From Paractinoplanes ovalisporus (GTDB lineage Bacteria; Actinomycetota; Actinomycetes; Mycobacteriales; Micromonosporaceae), in the NCBI RefSeq assembly GCF_016834655.1, contig NZ_JAENHP010000006.1:1-64000 (forward strand): DNA of 64,000 nt, in the 5' to 3' direction. Positions 41,276-50,280 of the stretch are shown here, piece after piece (the first letter of the stretch is position 1; every line of letters begins with the position of its first letter). The translations under genes were made by a program, and so were the position numbers. The notes below the pieces were generated by a model that saw only the letters and a list, made by a program, of their open reading frames with translations, did not search any database and was not told where the DNA came from.

Positions 41276-42208
41276 TCAAGTGGACGCGGCGGTCAGGCGG
41301 GCCAGGCGGCGGGCCCGTTTGCCGGCCTCGGCCGAGCGCCGCCGGTGGCCGTTGGCCTCGTCCAGGGCGGTGGCCTCCTGCTCCAGTTCGGTGAGCAGGT
41401 CACGGGCGGCCCGGGGGTCGCCGCGGTCGAGGGCCACGTCGGTGGCGGCCCGCAGGGCGAAGAAGATGGCGTATGCGGAACCGAGGCGGCGGGCGGCGTC
41501 GAGCAGGCGGGCGGCGGTAGCGGTGGCGGCCTCGGTGTCGCGTGTGGCCCGCTGGGCCGCGACCAGGGCGTCCAGGGGGAGGCGGAGCGCCTCGTCGCCC
41601 AGGGGCTCGGCCTCGCGTACGGCCGCGGTGGCGTGCCGGACGGCGTCGTGCGGATGCCAGCGGCTCAGGGCACACCGGGACAGGCCGACACGGGCCCGGT
41701 AGCGACCGGTGGCCCCCGCGCCCGGGTCGTCGAGGACCGCCCGGAAGTGCGGCACGGCGTCGTAGTGGCGACCGGCGCCGACGAGGATGTCGCCCAGCCG
41801 GTAACGGATGGTCGTGAGCGTGGCGCCGGGGGCGCCGGGCACATAGGCCGCCAGCGCCTCCTCGGCGGCGGCGACCGCCTCGTCCCACTCGGCCAGCTCG
41901 CGGTGGGTGGCCGCGCGCTGGATCAGCAGGCCGCCGCGCCACTCGGGGCGGCCGATCGAATCGAGGTAGCGCTCGGCCGCGTCGAGCACCGGGAACAGCG
42001 AGCGCAGCGGCACGCCGGCGAAGCGGGCCGACTCGACCCAGTGCATGTGGGCGGCGGCCACCTCCCAGGGCGGCCGCGCCGGATTCCGGGCGGCCGAGGC
42101 GAGGACGCGGGTGTAGACGCCGAGGGCCGACCCGTGGTCGCCGGCCGCGGTCAGTGCCGCCGCCTCGGCGATCAGGTCGTCACCCACACCCTCAGTCTGG
42201 ACCCTCAA
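41276..42208 (-). CDS. TPR-like helical repeat protein
   Basis: A 310-residue all-helical protein with degenerate TPR motifs, e.g. DHGSALGVYTRVLASAARNP, ELAEWDEAVAAAEEALAAYV and GAGRHYDAVPHFRAVLDD. No catalytic or membrane motif. It follows the same strand as the NB-ARC/TPR gene 108 bases downstream and may belong to the same scaffold system. Start is uncertain: TTG 42208 or GTG 42187. Confidence 0.62.
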   Translation of the reverse strand: MRVQTEGVGDDLIAEAAALTAAGDHGSALGVYTRVLASAARNPARPPWEVAAAHMHWVESARFAGVPLRSLFPVLDAAERYLDSIGRPEWRGGLLIQRAATHRELAEWDEAVAAAEEALAAYVPGAPGATLTTIRYRLGDILVGAGRHYDAVPHFRAVLDDPGAGATGRYRARVGLSRCALSRWHPHDAVRHATAAVREAEPLGDEALRLPLDALVAAQRATRDTEAATATAARLLDAARRLGSAYAIFFALRAATDVALDRGDPRAARDLLTELEQEATALDEANGHRRRSAEAGKRARRLARLTAAST

Positions 42209-42350
42209 GGATTAGCCGGTATCGGCAGAAGGGCTCCGGATGAACAGGCAAATCGGGCTCTGAAGGCATGTCGCCCCTGGTCGCCACGCCGTCGCGGGGT
42301 CACCATTCCGGTCGGGCCGCAGAAAGCGTCCCGGGGGAAGAGGGGGTCCG

Positions 42351-42803
42351 GTGACCGAGTACGACGCCGAGCAGATGACGGCGGGCTTTCGTTCCATGAC
42401 CATGCTGACCGCGCTCGTCCGGCGCGGCGGGCGACCGGCGGCGGTGGCGCCGACCATCCCGTTGCGGGCGGCCGAGAAGCAGTACGGGTGGCTTCCCGTG
42501 ACCGTCAACGGCGGCGAGCGCCGGATCGCGGTCGTGACCAACCTGCGCCTGATCGTCGGCGAGGAGATCCCGCTCTGGGCGATCACGGCCATCCGGCCCG
42601 GCGCCATGCCGTGGTCGGTCGCCCTCGAGGTGCGCGGGCGGGCCGAACCGCTGACGCTGAGCGGCCCGTGGGTGCCGTGGATGAGCGTGGTGCTCTGCGC
42701 CGAGCTCTACCGGACGGCCTGGCCTCCCGCGTTCGCGCCGGTCGCCGCGGTGCCGGCGCCCCGGCGTACGAGGGAAGGGGTCTGTGTGGCGGGAGGTAAA
42801 TAG
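42351..42803 (+). CDS. PH-like domain protein of unknown function
   Basis: A 150-residue protein with beta-strand-rich core: GWLPVTVNGGERRIAVVTNL RLIVGEEIPLWAITAI then SVALEVRGRAEPLTLSGPW, the strand order of bacterial PH/GRAM-like domains. No membrane segment. The GTG at 42351 is preceded by a strong AAGAGGGGG. Stands alone, 61 bases before the transhydrogenase. Function unknown; membrane-lipid or protein binding is possible. Confidence 0.62.
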   Translation: MTEYDAEQMTAGFRSMTMLTALVRRGGRPAAVAPTIPLRAAEKQYGWLPVTVNGGERRIAVVTNLRLIVGEEIPLWAITAIRPGAMPWSVALEVRGRAEPLTLSGPWVPWMSVVLCAELYRTAWPPAFAPVAAVPAPRRTREGVCVAGGK

Positions 42804-42864
42804 ACCATGAAAAAAGAATCGGACTCGGTGGACCGGACGGCCTCGCACTGCAACGCTAAGCAAT

Positions 42865-44268
42865 GTGTATGACTACGACCTGTTGGTGCTGGGCTCCGGA
42901 CCCAGCGGTCAGAAGGCCGCGATTGCTGCCTCCAAGCTCGGACGACGGGTCGGCATAGTCGACCGGCGGGACATGATCGGCGGCGTGTGCATCAACACCG
43001 GCACCGTGCCCTCGAAAACGCTCCGTGAAGCCGTCCTCTATCTCACCGGCCTCAGCCAGCGTGATCTGTACGGCAGCAGCTACCGCGTCAAGGACGAGAT
43101 CACGGTGAGTGACCTCGCGGCCCGCACGCAGCACGTGATCAGCCGCCAGACGGACGTGATCCGCAACCAGCTGGCCCGCAACAAGGTCACCATGATCACC
43201 GGCACCGGCCGGTTCGCCGACGCCAACTCGATCTGGGTCGACGGCGGCAGCGGCCGCGAGAGCAAGGTCAGCGCCGAAAAGATCATCATTGCGGCCGGCA
43301 CCCGGCCCGCGCGGCCCGACAGCGTCGACTTCGACGACCGGACGATCGTCGACTCCGACGGCGTGATCAACCTGCAGTCCGTGCCGCGCAGCATGGTCGT
43401 GGTCGGGGCCGGGGTCATCGGCATGGAGTACGCGTCGATGTTCGCCGCGCTCGGCACCAAGGTGACCGTGGTCGAGCGGCGCGATCAGATGCTCGACTTC
43501 TGCGACGACGAAATCATCGAATCGCTGAAATACCACCTGCGCGACCTGAGCGTCACGTTCCGTTTCGGCGAGGAAGTGGCCGCCGTCGAGCGTCACCAGA
43601 CCGCCGCGCTGTGCATTCTCAAGAGCGGAAAGAAAATCGTCGCCGACACGGTCATGTATTCGGCCGGCCGGCAGGGCCAGACCGACGACCTGGCCCTCGA
43701 AGCGGCCGGACTCCAGGCCGACCGGCGTGGCCGCATCGAGGTCGACAACAATTACCGTACGGCGGTCGACAACATCTACGCCGTGGGCGACGTGATCGGT
43801 TTCCCGGCGCTGGCCTCGACCTCGATGGAACAGGGACGCCTCGCCGCCCACCACGCCTGCGGCGAACCGGCCCGCGAGATGCACCAGCTCCAGCCGATCG
43901 GCATCTACACGATCCCCGAGATCAGCTTCGTCGGGAAGACCGAGGACGAGCTGACCGACTCGGCGACACCGTTCGAGGTGGGCATCGCGCGCTACCGCGA
44001 GCTGGCGCGCGGGCAGATCGTCGGTGACTCGTACGGAATGCTCAAGCTCCTGGTCGCCCCCGACACCGGAAAGTTGCTCGGTGTGCACGTCTTCGGCACG
44101 GGCGCCACCGAGATCGTCCACATCGGGCAGGCCGTGATGGGCTGCGGAGGCACGGTCGACTACCTGGTCGACACGGTCTTCAACTATCCGACCCTGTCCG
44201 AGGCGTACAAGGTGGCGGCTCTCGACGCCGCCAACAAGATCCGCAACATCACCCGGATCGACGGCTGA
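42865..44268 (+). CDS. sthA: Soluble (Si-specific) NAD(P)+ transhydrogenase
   Basis: A 467-residue FAD enzyme that exchanges reducing equivalents between NADPH and NAD+. The FAD site is [20 protein letters not shown]; the position of the redox disulfide reads [18 protein letters not shown], i.e. C-x4-T instead of C-x4-C, which separates SthA from lipoamide dehydrogenases. The NAD(P) fold is [19 protein letters not shown], the second FAD motif [18 protein letters not shown], and the C-terminal dimer domain ends [17 protein letters not shown]. The start is GTG 42865, unusual because an out-of-frame ATG overlaps it. Monocistronic. Confidence 0.92.
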   Translation: MYDYDLLVLGSGPSGQKAAIAASKLGRRVGIVDRRDMIGGVCINTGTVPSKTLREAVLYLTGLSQRDLYGSSYRVKDEITVSDLAARTQHVISRQTDVIRNQLARNKVTMITGTGRFADANSIWVDGGSGRESKVSAEKIIIAAGTRPARPDSVDFDDRTIVDSDGVINLQSVPRSMVVVGAGVIGMEYASMFAALGTKVTVVERRDQMLDFCDDEIIESLKYHLRDLSVTFRFGEEVAAVERHQTAALCILKSGKKIVADTVMYSAGRQGQTDDLALEAAGLQADRRGRIEVDNNYRTAVDNIYAVGDVIGFPALASTSMEQGRLAAHHACGEPAREMHQLQPIGIYTIPEISFVGKTEDELTDSATPFEVGIARYRELARGQIVGDSYGMLKLLVAPDTGKLLGVHVFGTGATEIVHIGQAVMGCGGTVDYLVDTVFNYPTLSEAYKVAALDAANKIRNITRIDG

Positions 44269-44276
44269 CCAGGTGG

Positions 44277-44299
44277 GGCGCCCGCTGCCGGCGGGCGCC
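44277..44299 (+). terminator. Hairpin after sthA
   Basis: A 9-bp stem GGCGCCCGC/GCGGGCGCC with a 5-base loop starts 8 bases after the sthA stop. It lacks a T run, so termination is probable but not certain. The following 180 bases to 44480 contain the AT-richer promoter region of the next gene and no gene. Confidence 0.55.
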
Positions 44300-44480
44300 G
44301 CTCCCGCCCGTTGAGATGATCATTACTGCGAAATTTTTGTTACTTACCTCGAAGTGACCGTCAGCAGTGTGGCGAATCGGCATAAGTGGGCCACCCCCCA
44401 ACGTTGGAAATCCGATCTCTTAAGGGGAACCAAAGCCGAGGTGGGAGCGGTCGTGAAAAAGAATCAAGTACGCTTCGGCT

Positions 44481-45119
44481 ATGTCATGGATGGCCAGTGC
44501 GCGGCACGGCGTACGGGAGGCGCCCGCCGGTCTGGCGCTTCTTCAGGAGCTGCTGAACACCCGCGCGCCCATGTCCTACGGCACCGACCTGCTGCTCAGT
44601 GCCGATGACGCCCAGCGATGGCTGACCGAGGCGCTGGCCACGTGGTCCCGGGTCTCCGGCCTGCCGGCGCCGACGCTGCTGATCTCGTCGTCCGACCTGC
44701 GCTCGCTGCGACGCCTGCGCAACACCTTCGAGAACGTGCTGCTCACGACCGTCAACTCCGGTCCCGAGGGCGCGCTCCCGCCGGCCGACGTGCCGGTGAG
44801 CCTGGTCCCCGACACCGACGGCTGGGTCCGCATCGTCCCCACCGGGCGGGGGACCCGCTGGCTGGCGTCGGCGCTGTGGGCCGAGGCCCTGCTGGCCCAG
44901 CAGGGTGGCATCTGGCCCCGGCTCAAGCTCTGCAACAACTTCGAGTGCCGGGCCGCGTTCTTCGACACGTCCCGCAACAACAGCGGCGTCTGGCACGACG
45001 TGAGCACGTGCGGCAACACGGCCAACCTGCGGGCCTTCCGTGAGCGTCGCCGTCTGATGGGCGGGAGCGGCGCCCTGCCGCCCCGGCCCACCGTGCAGGG
45101 CCCGCCCAGCCTGATCTGA
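44481..45119 (+). CDS. CGNR zinc-finger protein
   Basis: A 212-residue protein of the ABATE/CGNR group. The N-terminal part has the helical ABATE-like region (AGLALLQELLNTRAPMSYGT DLL ... WSRVSGLPAPT) and the C-terminal zinc finger has C-x4-C and C-G-N: LKLCNNFECRAAFFDTSRNN followed by VSTCGNTANLRAFRERRR. The cysteine quartet likely binds zinc and the basic tail DNA, so a stress-related transcription regulator is the family expectation. Starts at ATG 44481 or 44490. The 3' end is partly duplicated downstream. Confidence 0.85.
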   Translation: MSWMASARHGVREAPAGLALLQELLNTRAPMSYGTDLLLSADDAQRWLTEALATWSRVSGLPAPTLLISSSDLRSLRRLRNTFENVLLTTVNSGPEGALPPADVPVSLVPDTDGWVRIVPTGRGTRWLASALWAEALLAQQGGIWPRLKLCNNFECRAAFFDTSRNNSGVWHDVSTCGNTANLRAFRERRRLMGGSGALPPRPTVQGPPSLI

Positions 45120-45164
45120 CTTCACCCTGGCCCATCGGGCAGGGCCCGCCCGGCCTGATCTGAC
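45096..45164. repeat. 25-bp direct repeat covering the CGNR gene stop codon
   Basis: The last 25 bases of the CGNR gene including TGA (45096-45120) recur at 45140-45164 with one mismatch, giving a 44-base period partial tandem duplication. The second copy is followed by CTTTTTCCC. It has no coding role. Confidence 0.75.
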
Positions 45165-45221
45165 CTTTTTCCCGTCCGGCCGGGTGGGAACTCTGGGGCC
45201 GGTCCGCGCGACTATGTATTC

Positions 45222-46103
45222 ATGGCTTGTGAGCGGTGGCGCGAGATGCTTTCGGCCCAGCTGGACGGCGAAGACGATCCGGCTGGGCGGCCCGCGGTCG
45301 ACGCGCATCTGGCGGGGTGCGCCGGATGCCGGGAATGGCTGGATGGGGCCACGTCGGTCAACCGGCTGACCAGCATGAGCATGGCCGCTCCGCCCGACCT
45401 GACGGCGTCGATCCTCGCCGCGCTGCCCGGATCGGCCGGCGGCCTCGCCGTGGTCCCGTCCGCGGCCGGCGATTCCGGTCCCGCGGGTGACAGCTCCGCG
45501 GCGGTCACCGGGCCGCGGCGCTGGGGCGGGCTGGTCGCGCCGGCGGGTCTCCGGGGGGTGCTGCGGCGTTTTCCGGTCGCCACCGTGCTGCTCGTGATGC
45601 TGGCCGCGGTGGGGGCCGTGCAGCTGATCCTCGGGCTCGACCAGATCGGCGGCGGGGTCGTGGGCGCCCACGTGCACACCGGGCTCGACGCCACGCCGGG
45701 GCACCTCTGGCACGAGTCGGCGGCCTGGAACGTCGCCGTGGGTGCCGGCTACCTGTTCATCGCGCTCCGGCGGACCCGGCCCTCGGGGCTGGTCCCGATG
45801 CTCACGGCCTTCGTCGGGATGCTCCTGCTGCTCTCGGTCAACGATCTCACCGCGGCCCGGGTCGACGCGGCCCGGCTGATCAGCCACGGGTTCGTGATCC
45901 TGGGATACCTGCTGATCGTCGCGCTGTCGCGGATCCCGGGCGGGTTCGTGAGCACCCCGCCGGGGGCCCGGGTGGGCGGCGGCGCCTGGCGGGCCAGCTT
46001 CACCGCCGACGACGAGCAGATCGCCGAGCCGGTGCGGCCGGGGCTGCGGCTCGTGTCGCGGGGCCCGATGACCGCCGAGCACGAGGAGCGCCGGGCGGCC
46101 TGA
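45222..46103 (+). CDS. zf-HC2 membrane protein (anti-sigma-like)
   Basis: A 293-residue membrane protein. The N-terminal zinc-binding anti-sigma domain shows ACERWREMLSAQLDGE and AHLAGCAGCREW, i.e. C-x(n)-H-x3-C-x2-C. An alanine-rich linker leads to four membrane helices (VATVLLVMLAAVGAVQLILG; WNVAVGAGYLFIAL; LVPMLTAFVGMLLLLSV; LISHGFVILGYLLIVAL). HVHTGLDATPGHLWHESAAWN between helices 1 and 2 carries several histidines. In actinobacteria such proteins often bind an ECF sigma factor; none is adjacent here. The ATG at 45222 starts MACERW. Confidence 0.82.
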   Translation: MACERWREMLSAQLDGEDDPAGRPAVDAHLAGCAGCREWLDGATSVNRLTSMSMAAPPDLTASILAALPGSAGGLAVVPSAAGDSGPAGDSSAAVTGPRRWGGLVAPAGLRGVLRRFPVATVLLVMLAAVGAVQLILGLDQIGGGVVGAHVHTGLDATPGHLWHESAAWNVAVGAGYLFIALRRTRPSGLVPMLTAFVGMLLLLSVNDLTAARVDAARLISHGFVILGYLLIVALSRIPGGFVSTPPGARVGGGAWRASFTADDEQIAEPVRPGLRLVSRGPMTAEHEERRAA

Positions 46104-46213
46104 GCGCCGTGTCCGAGTGTTGGGCCCGGGCGGCGGCCTGAGCGCCGGGCCCGGGCGGCTGAGCGTCGGGCGGCGGCGGGCAACGGCGGGCGGCGGGCAG
46201 CGGCAGAGGCGGC

Positions 46214-46447
46214 TTAGCGGGACGGCGGCCGGACGGAAAGCTCGCGCCAGTCGCCGGGGGCGGCGAGCAACGCGCGGACCGTGTCGAGGGCCGCCTCCTC
46301 ACTGTCGTACTCGAAGAAGTGGGAGACACCCTCGGCGCCACCCGCGCGCTGCTCCACGTACCACTGGTCGCCGCTCACCCGCAAGTAGACGTCCTTGCGG
46401 GCGACGCGGCCCCACTTGCCGTTCCACCAGTGCTTACGCTGTTCCAT
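46214..46447 (-). CDS. Small conserved-type protein, 77 residues
   Basis: A 77-residue soluble protein beginning MEQRKHWWNGKWGRVARKDV with many aromatic residues, followed by QWYVEQRAGG and EEAALDTVRALLAAPGDWRE. I recognise the type from actinobacterial genomes but no function. The 110 bases between this gene and the zf-HC2 gene contain a very GC-rich imperfect repeat (CGGGCGGC with TGAGCG, three times). Confidence 0.65.
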   Translation of the reverse strand: MEQRKHWWNGKWGRVARKDVYLRVSGDQWYVEQRAGGAEGVSHFFEYDSEEAALDTVRALLAAPGDWRELSVRPPSR

Positions 46448-46510
46448 CCCGGCAGCGTATCGAACATCTGTTCGAGCAGCGCCGAGCGGGGATGATCTTT
46501 TTGGGGAAAG

Positions 46511-46960
46511 TCAGCGCGGGGGTTCCTGCTGGTGACGCCCCGGAGTGTCGCCGTAACCGCGGGTCGGCGACGACTGGGCCACCAGGGCGTCACGGATCTG
46601 GGTGAGCAGCACGATGTCTTCGGCGGGGGCCTTCGGCGGCGGCTCCTCACCGCGGCGGCGGCGCTCGGCCAGGATGTTCAGCGGCAGGACGACGAAGAAG
46701 TAGAGCACCGCGGCGGTGATCAGGAAGGTGATCAGCGAGTTGATGAACGTGGCCCAGTCGAACGGCACGCCATTGATCTTGAAGGTGCCCTTCTCCAGGC
46801 CCTTGCCGCCACCCATGAGCTGGATCAGCGGCTTGATGAAGCCGTTCGTGAAGCCCGTCACGACTCCCGTGAACGCGGCACCTATGACGACACCGACCGC
46901 GAGGTCGACGACGTTGCCGCGCATGATGAAGTCTTTGAAGCCTTGGAACATCTTGTTCAC
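46511..46960 (-). CDS. mscL: Large-conductance mechanosensitive channel
   Basis: A 149-residue MscL. FKDFIMRGNVVDLAVGVVIG AAF is the pore-lining TM1 with its conserved RGNVVDLAVG start; TM2 is FLITAAVLYFFVVLPLNIL; the C-terminal bundle has EDIVLLTQIRDALVAQ. It forms a homopentamer in the plasma membrane that opens under hypo-osmotic stretch. The GTG at 46960 with AGGAG upstream is preferred over further upstream starts. Confidence 0.95.
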   Translation of the reverse strand: MNKMFQGFKDFIMRGNVVDLAVGVVIGAAFTGVVTGFTNGFIKPLIQLMGGGKGLEKGTFKINGVPFDWATFINSLITFLITAAVLYFFVVLPLNILAERRRRGEEPPPKAPAEDIVLLTQIRDALVAQSSPTRGYGDTPGRHQQEPPR

Positions 46961-47068
46961 GAAGCTCTCCTGCGCACCGAGTGATCGTTTCGGCCGCAGG
47001 TTCCCACGACCGGTCGGCGACAAACTACGCCGATCGGGACGAGGTCGAAAGAGTCGGAGAGGGCGTGG

Positions 47069-47422
47069 TCAGTCGAGCGCCGGCTCCTGGGCGCTGACCG
47101 CCTCGTCGACCGTGGGGTAGGTGCGCAGCACCTCGACCAGACCGCTGACCTCGAGGATGCGCAGCACGCCCCGTTGCGGGGCGGCCAGGCGGACCGTGCC
47201 GCCGGCATCGTCGGTGCTGTTCTTGGCTCGGACGAAGACCGACAGCCCGGTGGAGTCGCAGAACGACACCTCGGCCAGGTCGAAGACCAGACGGGTGCGC
47301 CCCTTCTCCAGCAGGTCGCTGATCTGGTCCTGAAGCTGGGGCGCCGTGGCCATGTCGAGCTCACCCGCGACCGACACGACGACCATGTCGGCGCGCTGTT
47401 CCGTTTGTACCGTCAGAGACAT
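47069..47422 (-). CDS. STAS anti-sigma factor antagonist
   Basis: A 117-residue single STAS domain protein of the RsbV/SpoIIAA type. The phosphorylation loop SFCDSTGLSVFVRA contains the conserved D-S/T-x-G core with the serine target of an RsbW-type kinase. The dephosphorylated form would bind an anti-sigma factor and free a sigma factor. It is divergent from the stressosome operon (162 bases) and may be controlled by the phosphatases encoded there. Confidence 0.9.
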   Translation of the reverse strand: MSLTVQTEQRADMVVVSVAGELDMATAPQLQDQISDLLEKGRTRLVFDLAEVSFCDSTGLSVFVRAKNSTDDAGGTVRLAAPQRGVLRILEVSGLVEVLRTYPTVDEAVSAQEPALD

Positions 47423-47584
47423 TCAGGACCTCCAGTTATGAGCAGAACGGTACTCCAACACGTGTGCTCCGTGCAGAACGGGGAACCCCAACCCGTTATT
47501 TGGCTGACAGCAAGTACCGGAGCCCGCGATGGTAAAGTCCCGCCCGTTGTAGGAGCAGGTCAGGCAGTACTGAGGGAGGCAGCG

Positions 47585-48427
47585 GTGACGCTGAACGCGG
47601 ATGAGGCGGCCCGCTTCGCCGCTCTGCTCGAGGAGAACCAGGATGCCCTGGTGTCGGCCTGGACCGACCGGGTGACCACTTCGTTGCGGGGACGGTTGAG
47701 CCACGCCGAGCTGCAGCGGCAGACCTCCGAGCTGCGGCGCGGCTTCCAGCAGGCGTTGGCCGGCACAGCTCAGGGGATCAGTGACGCCGCCGCCGCCGAG
47801 CTGCGCGCCCAGCTGTCCGAGCTCTCCGCGAGCCGGGCCCGGCAGGGGTTCAGCGCCACCGAGACCGCGGTCAGCGTGTTCGCGTTCAAGGAGGCCGTGC
47901 TGGCCACCCTCGACAGCAGCGGCCGCAACGACGCCACCACCCTGCGGGACTATGTCGCCTTCTCCTCGTTCGTGGACGACGCGGCGCTCTTCACCTTCGA
48001 CAGCTACGTGCGCGTCCGCGAGGAGCTGATCGCCGACCAGGCCGAGCAGTTGCTCGAGCTCTCCACCCCGGTGGTGAAGCTCTGGGAGGGCGTCGTCGCC
48101 GTCCCGCTGGTCGGCACGCTCGACTCGGCCCGGGCCCAGGTGGTCATGGAGCGGCTGCTGCAGACCCTGGTCGACACCGGATCCCCGTACGCGATCATCG
48201 ACATCACCGGTGTGCCGGCCGTCGACACCCAGGTCGCGCAGCACATCCTCAAGACCGTGGTGGCCGCCCGGCTGATGGGCGCCGACTGCATCATCTCGGG
48301 CATCCGCCCGCAGATCGCGCAGACCATCGTCGCGCTGGGCATCGAGTTCGGCGACATCGCGACCAAGGCCTCGCTGGCCGACGCCCTGCGCTACGTGCTG
48401 GCGCAGACCGGCAAGAAGGGGCGCTGA
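47585..48427 (+). CDS. rsbR: RsbR-type stressosome protein
   Basis: A 280-residue protein: N-terminal RsbR sensor domain (four-helix/globin-like, residues ~1-150) and C-terminal STAS domain. The two conserved threonine phosphorylation sites are recognisable in DITGVPAVDTQVAQHI and SGIRPQIAQTIVALGI. RsbR and RsbS assemble into the stressosome core that sequesters RsbT. The GTG at 47585 has GGGAGG at good spacing. First gene of a six-gene operon; 1 base separates it from rsbS. Confidence 0.92.
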   Translation: MTLNADEAARFAALLEENQDALVSAWTDRVTTSLRGRLSHAELQRQTSELRRGFQQALAGTAQGISDAAAAELRAQLSELSASRARQGFSATETAVSVFAFKEAVLATLDSSGRNDATTLRDYVAFSSFVDDAALFTFDSYVRVREELIADQAEQLLELSTPVVKLWEGVVAVPLVGTLDSARAQVVMERLLQTLVDTGSPYAIIDITGVPAVDTQVAQHILKTVVAARLMGADCIISGIRPQIAQTIVALGIEFGDIATKASLADALRYVLAQTGKKGR

Positions 48428-48428
48428 C

Positions 48429-48851
48429 GTGGAGCGCGTGCCGATCCTCAAGATCGGTGACATCCTCCTCGTCTCGATCCAGATCGACATGGAGGACCAG
48501 GTCGCCCTGCAGCTGCAGGAGGACCTGGCCGACCGGATCGTCGCCACCGGCTGCCACGGCGTGATCATCGACATCAGCGCGCTCGACATCGTCGACTCGT
48601 TCGTCGGCCGCACCCTGGCCACGATCGCCGCCATCTCCAAGGTGCTCGACGCCGACACCGTCGTGGTCGGCATGCGCCCGGCCGTCGCGATCACGCTGGT
48701 CGAGCTGGGCCTGTCGCTGCCCGGCATCCGGACCGCCCTCAACGTCGAGCTCGGCATGGAGATGCTCGCCCGCGAACGTGCCACGGACGGCGAGGACGAC
48801 GACGAGGACGGCGTGGAGGACACCGAGACGCCTGCGGTGCCCACGCCGTGA
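48429..48851 (+). CDS. rsbS: RsbS-type stressosome STAS protein
   Basis: A 140-residue STAS protein. VPILKIGDILLVSIQIDMED is the typical RsbS start and IDISALDIVDSFVGRTLA contains the conserved serine phosphorylated by RsbT. Core subunit of the stressosome. An acidic tail of ~25 residues (DGEDDDEDGVEDTE) beyond the usual end is unusual. GTG start; the stop overlaps rsbT (GTGA). Confidence 0.93.
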   Translation: MERVPILKIGDILLVSIQIDMEDQVALQLQEDLADRIVATGCHGVIIDISALDIVDSFVGRTLATIAAISKVLDADTVVVGMRPAVAITLVELGLSLPGIRTALNVELGMEMLARERATDGEDDDEDGVEDTETPAVPTP

Positions 48852-49252
48852 ACGACCAGGGCGAGCGGGTCGAGGTCACCTCCGATCGGGATGTCGTCCG
48901 GGTCCGCCAGCTCGTGCGTACGGCCGCGGTGGCGGTGAAGCTGTCTCTGGTCGACCAGACCAAGCTGGTGACCGCGGCGAGCGAGCTGGCCCGCAACACG
49001 CTGGTCTACGGCGGGGGCGGCTGGGTCGAGGTGGCCCCGGTCGACAGCGGCCGGCGCAAGGGCATCCGGATCGTCTTCGCCGACCAGGGCCCGGGCATCG
49101 CCGACCTCGACCTGGCTCTCACCGACGGCTACACCACCGGCGGCGGGCTCGGCCTGGGGCTGAGCGGCGCCCGGCGACTCGTCGACGAATTCGACATCGC
49201 CACCGCGGTCGGCGAGGGTACGACCATTACCGTGACCAAGTGGTGCCGATGA
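48848..49252 (+). CDS. rsbT: RsbT serine kinase
   Basis: A 134-residue GHKL-type kinase: N-box TAASELARNTLVYGGGG, G1 box DQGPGIADLDLA, G2 GLGLGLSGARRLVDEF. It phosphorylates RsbS/RsbR, is then released and activates a PP2C phosphatase such as RsbU; in this operon the SpoIIE-type phosphatases downstream are its likely partners. Starts at GTG 48848 in a GTGA overlap; its stop overlaps the next gene (ATGA). Confidence 0.93.
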   Translation: MNDQGERVEVTSDRDVVRVRQLVRTAAVAVKLSLVDQTKLVTAASELARNTLVYGGGGWVEVAPVDSGRRKGIRIVFADQGPGIADLDLALTDGYTTGGGLGLGLSGARRLVDEFDIATAVGEGTTITVTKWCR

Positions 49253-50280
49253 GCGGAGGCGCGGTGGCGTCGCTACCCGAGGGGCTTCTCGACGGGGGAG
49301 CCTGGTTCCGGGTGGAGGCCGCCCCGAACGCGTCCACCGTCCGCCGGTCGGCCGAGCGCCTCGCCGTCGAGCTGGGCATGCCCGAGCGCCGGATCAACGA
49401 CCTCTCGATCGTGGCCGCCGAGGCCGCCGGCAACCTGGCCAAGCACGCCGACGAGGGCGTCCTGCTGGTGCGCGCGGTGCGCCGCGGCGGGCAGGCCGGC
49501 GTCGAGCTGATCGCCCTGGACCGGGGGCCCGGCATGGCCGACCTGGCCCACTCGTTCGGCGACGGCCACTCCACCGCGGGCACGCTGGGCATCGGACTGG
49601 GCGCGATCGTCCGTCAGGCCACCTGGTGCGACATGCATTCCGTGCCCGGCAAAGGCACCGTGCTCGCCGTCCAGGTGTGGCCGGGCGAGCCGCCGACGAC
49701 CCCGTGGGCGGCCGGAATCACCCGGCCCATCACCGGTGAGCCGATCAGTGGGGACGCCTTCGCGGTCCGCGACGCCGACGGCCGTCGTCAGGTGATGATG
49801 TGCGACGGCCTGGGGCATGGCGGGCCGGCCGCGGCCGCCGCGCACGAGGCGGTCCGCGCGTTCATCGACGCCCCGGCCGCACCGCCCGCGGCCGTGCTCG
49901 AGCACCTGCACCGCCGGATCAGCCACACCCGGGGTGCCGCCGTCGCCGTCGCCGAGCTGGACGCCGGCGCGGGCCTGGTCCGCTACGCCGGGCTCGGCAA
50001 CATCGCCGGCACTGTGCTCACGCCCGGTCTGCCCCGCAAAGGCATGGTCTCGCTGCCCGGCATCACCGGCCATCAGCGCCGGCAGATCCGCGAGTTCGAC
50101 TATCCGATCACCCGCGACGCGATCGTGCTGATGCACTCCGACGGTGTCGTCGACCGGTGGGATCCGGCTGACTACCCGGGCCTGCTCGTCCGTTCGCCGC
50201 TGGTGATCGCGGCGACGGTGCTGCGCGACGCGGGGGTGCGCCGCGACGACGCCGGCGTGCTCGTGGCGCGGTTGCCGTGA
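49249..50280 (+). CDS. Two-domain RsbW-like ATPase/RsbX-like phosphatase
   Basis: A 343-residue fusion. N-terminal GHKL ATPase (INDLSIVAAEAAGNLAKHAD, LDRGPGMADLAHSFGDGHST then GTLGIGLGAIVRQA), C-terminal PP2C/SpoIIE-type domain (GDAFAVRDADGRRQVMMCDGLGHG, IVLMHSDGVVDRW). This architecture is typical for actinobacterial stressosome operons where it acts on RsbS/RsbR phosphates as RsbX does. Coupled to rsbT and to the kinase gene by 4-base overlaps. Confidence 0.85.
   Translation: MSGGAVASLPEGLLDGGAWFRVEAAPNASTVRRSAERLAVELGMPERRINDLSIVAAEAAGNLAKHADEGVLLVRAVRRGGQAGVELIALDRGPGMADLAHSFGDGHSTAGTLGIGLGAIVRQATWCDMHSVPGKGTVLAVQVWPGEPPTTPWAAGITRPITGEPISGDAFAVRDADGRRQVMMCDGLGHGGPAAAAAHEAVRAFIDAPAAPPAAVLEHLHRRISHTRGAAVAVAELDAGAGLVRYAGLGNIAGTVLTPGLPRKGMVSLPGITGHQRRQIREFDYPITRDAIVLMHSDGVVDRWDPADYPGLLVRSPLVIAATVLRDAGVRRDDAGVLVARLP

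Noticed and set aside
42865-44268. sthA as dihydrolipoamide dehydrogenase
   Set aside because: The second redox cysteine is replaced by threonine (C-x4-T), the mark of soluble transhydrogenase.
46104-46213. GC-rich CGGGCGGC/TGAGCG stutter between two convergent genes
   Set aside because: Imperfect, short, with no hairpin or known function; not worth a finding of its own.
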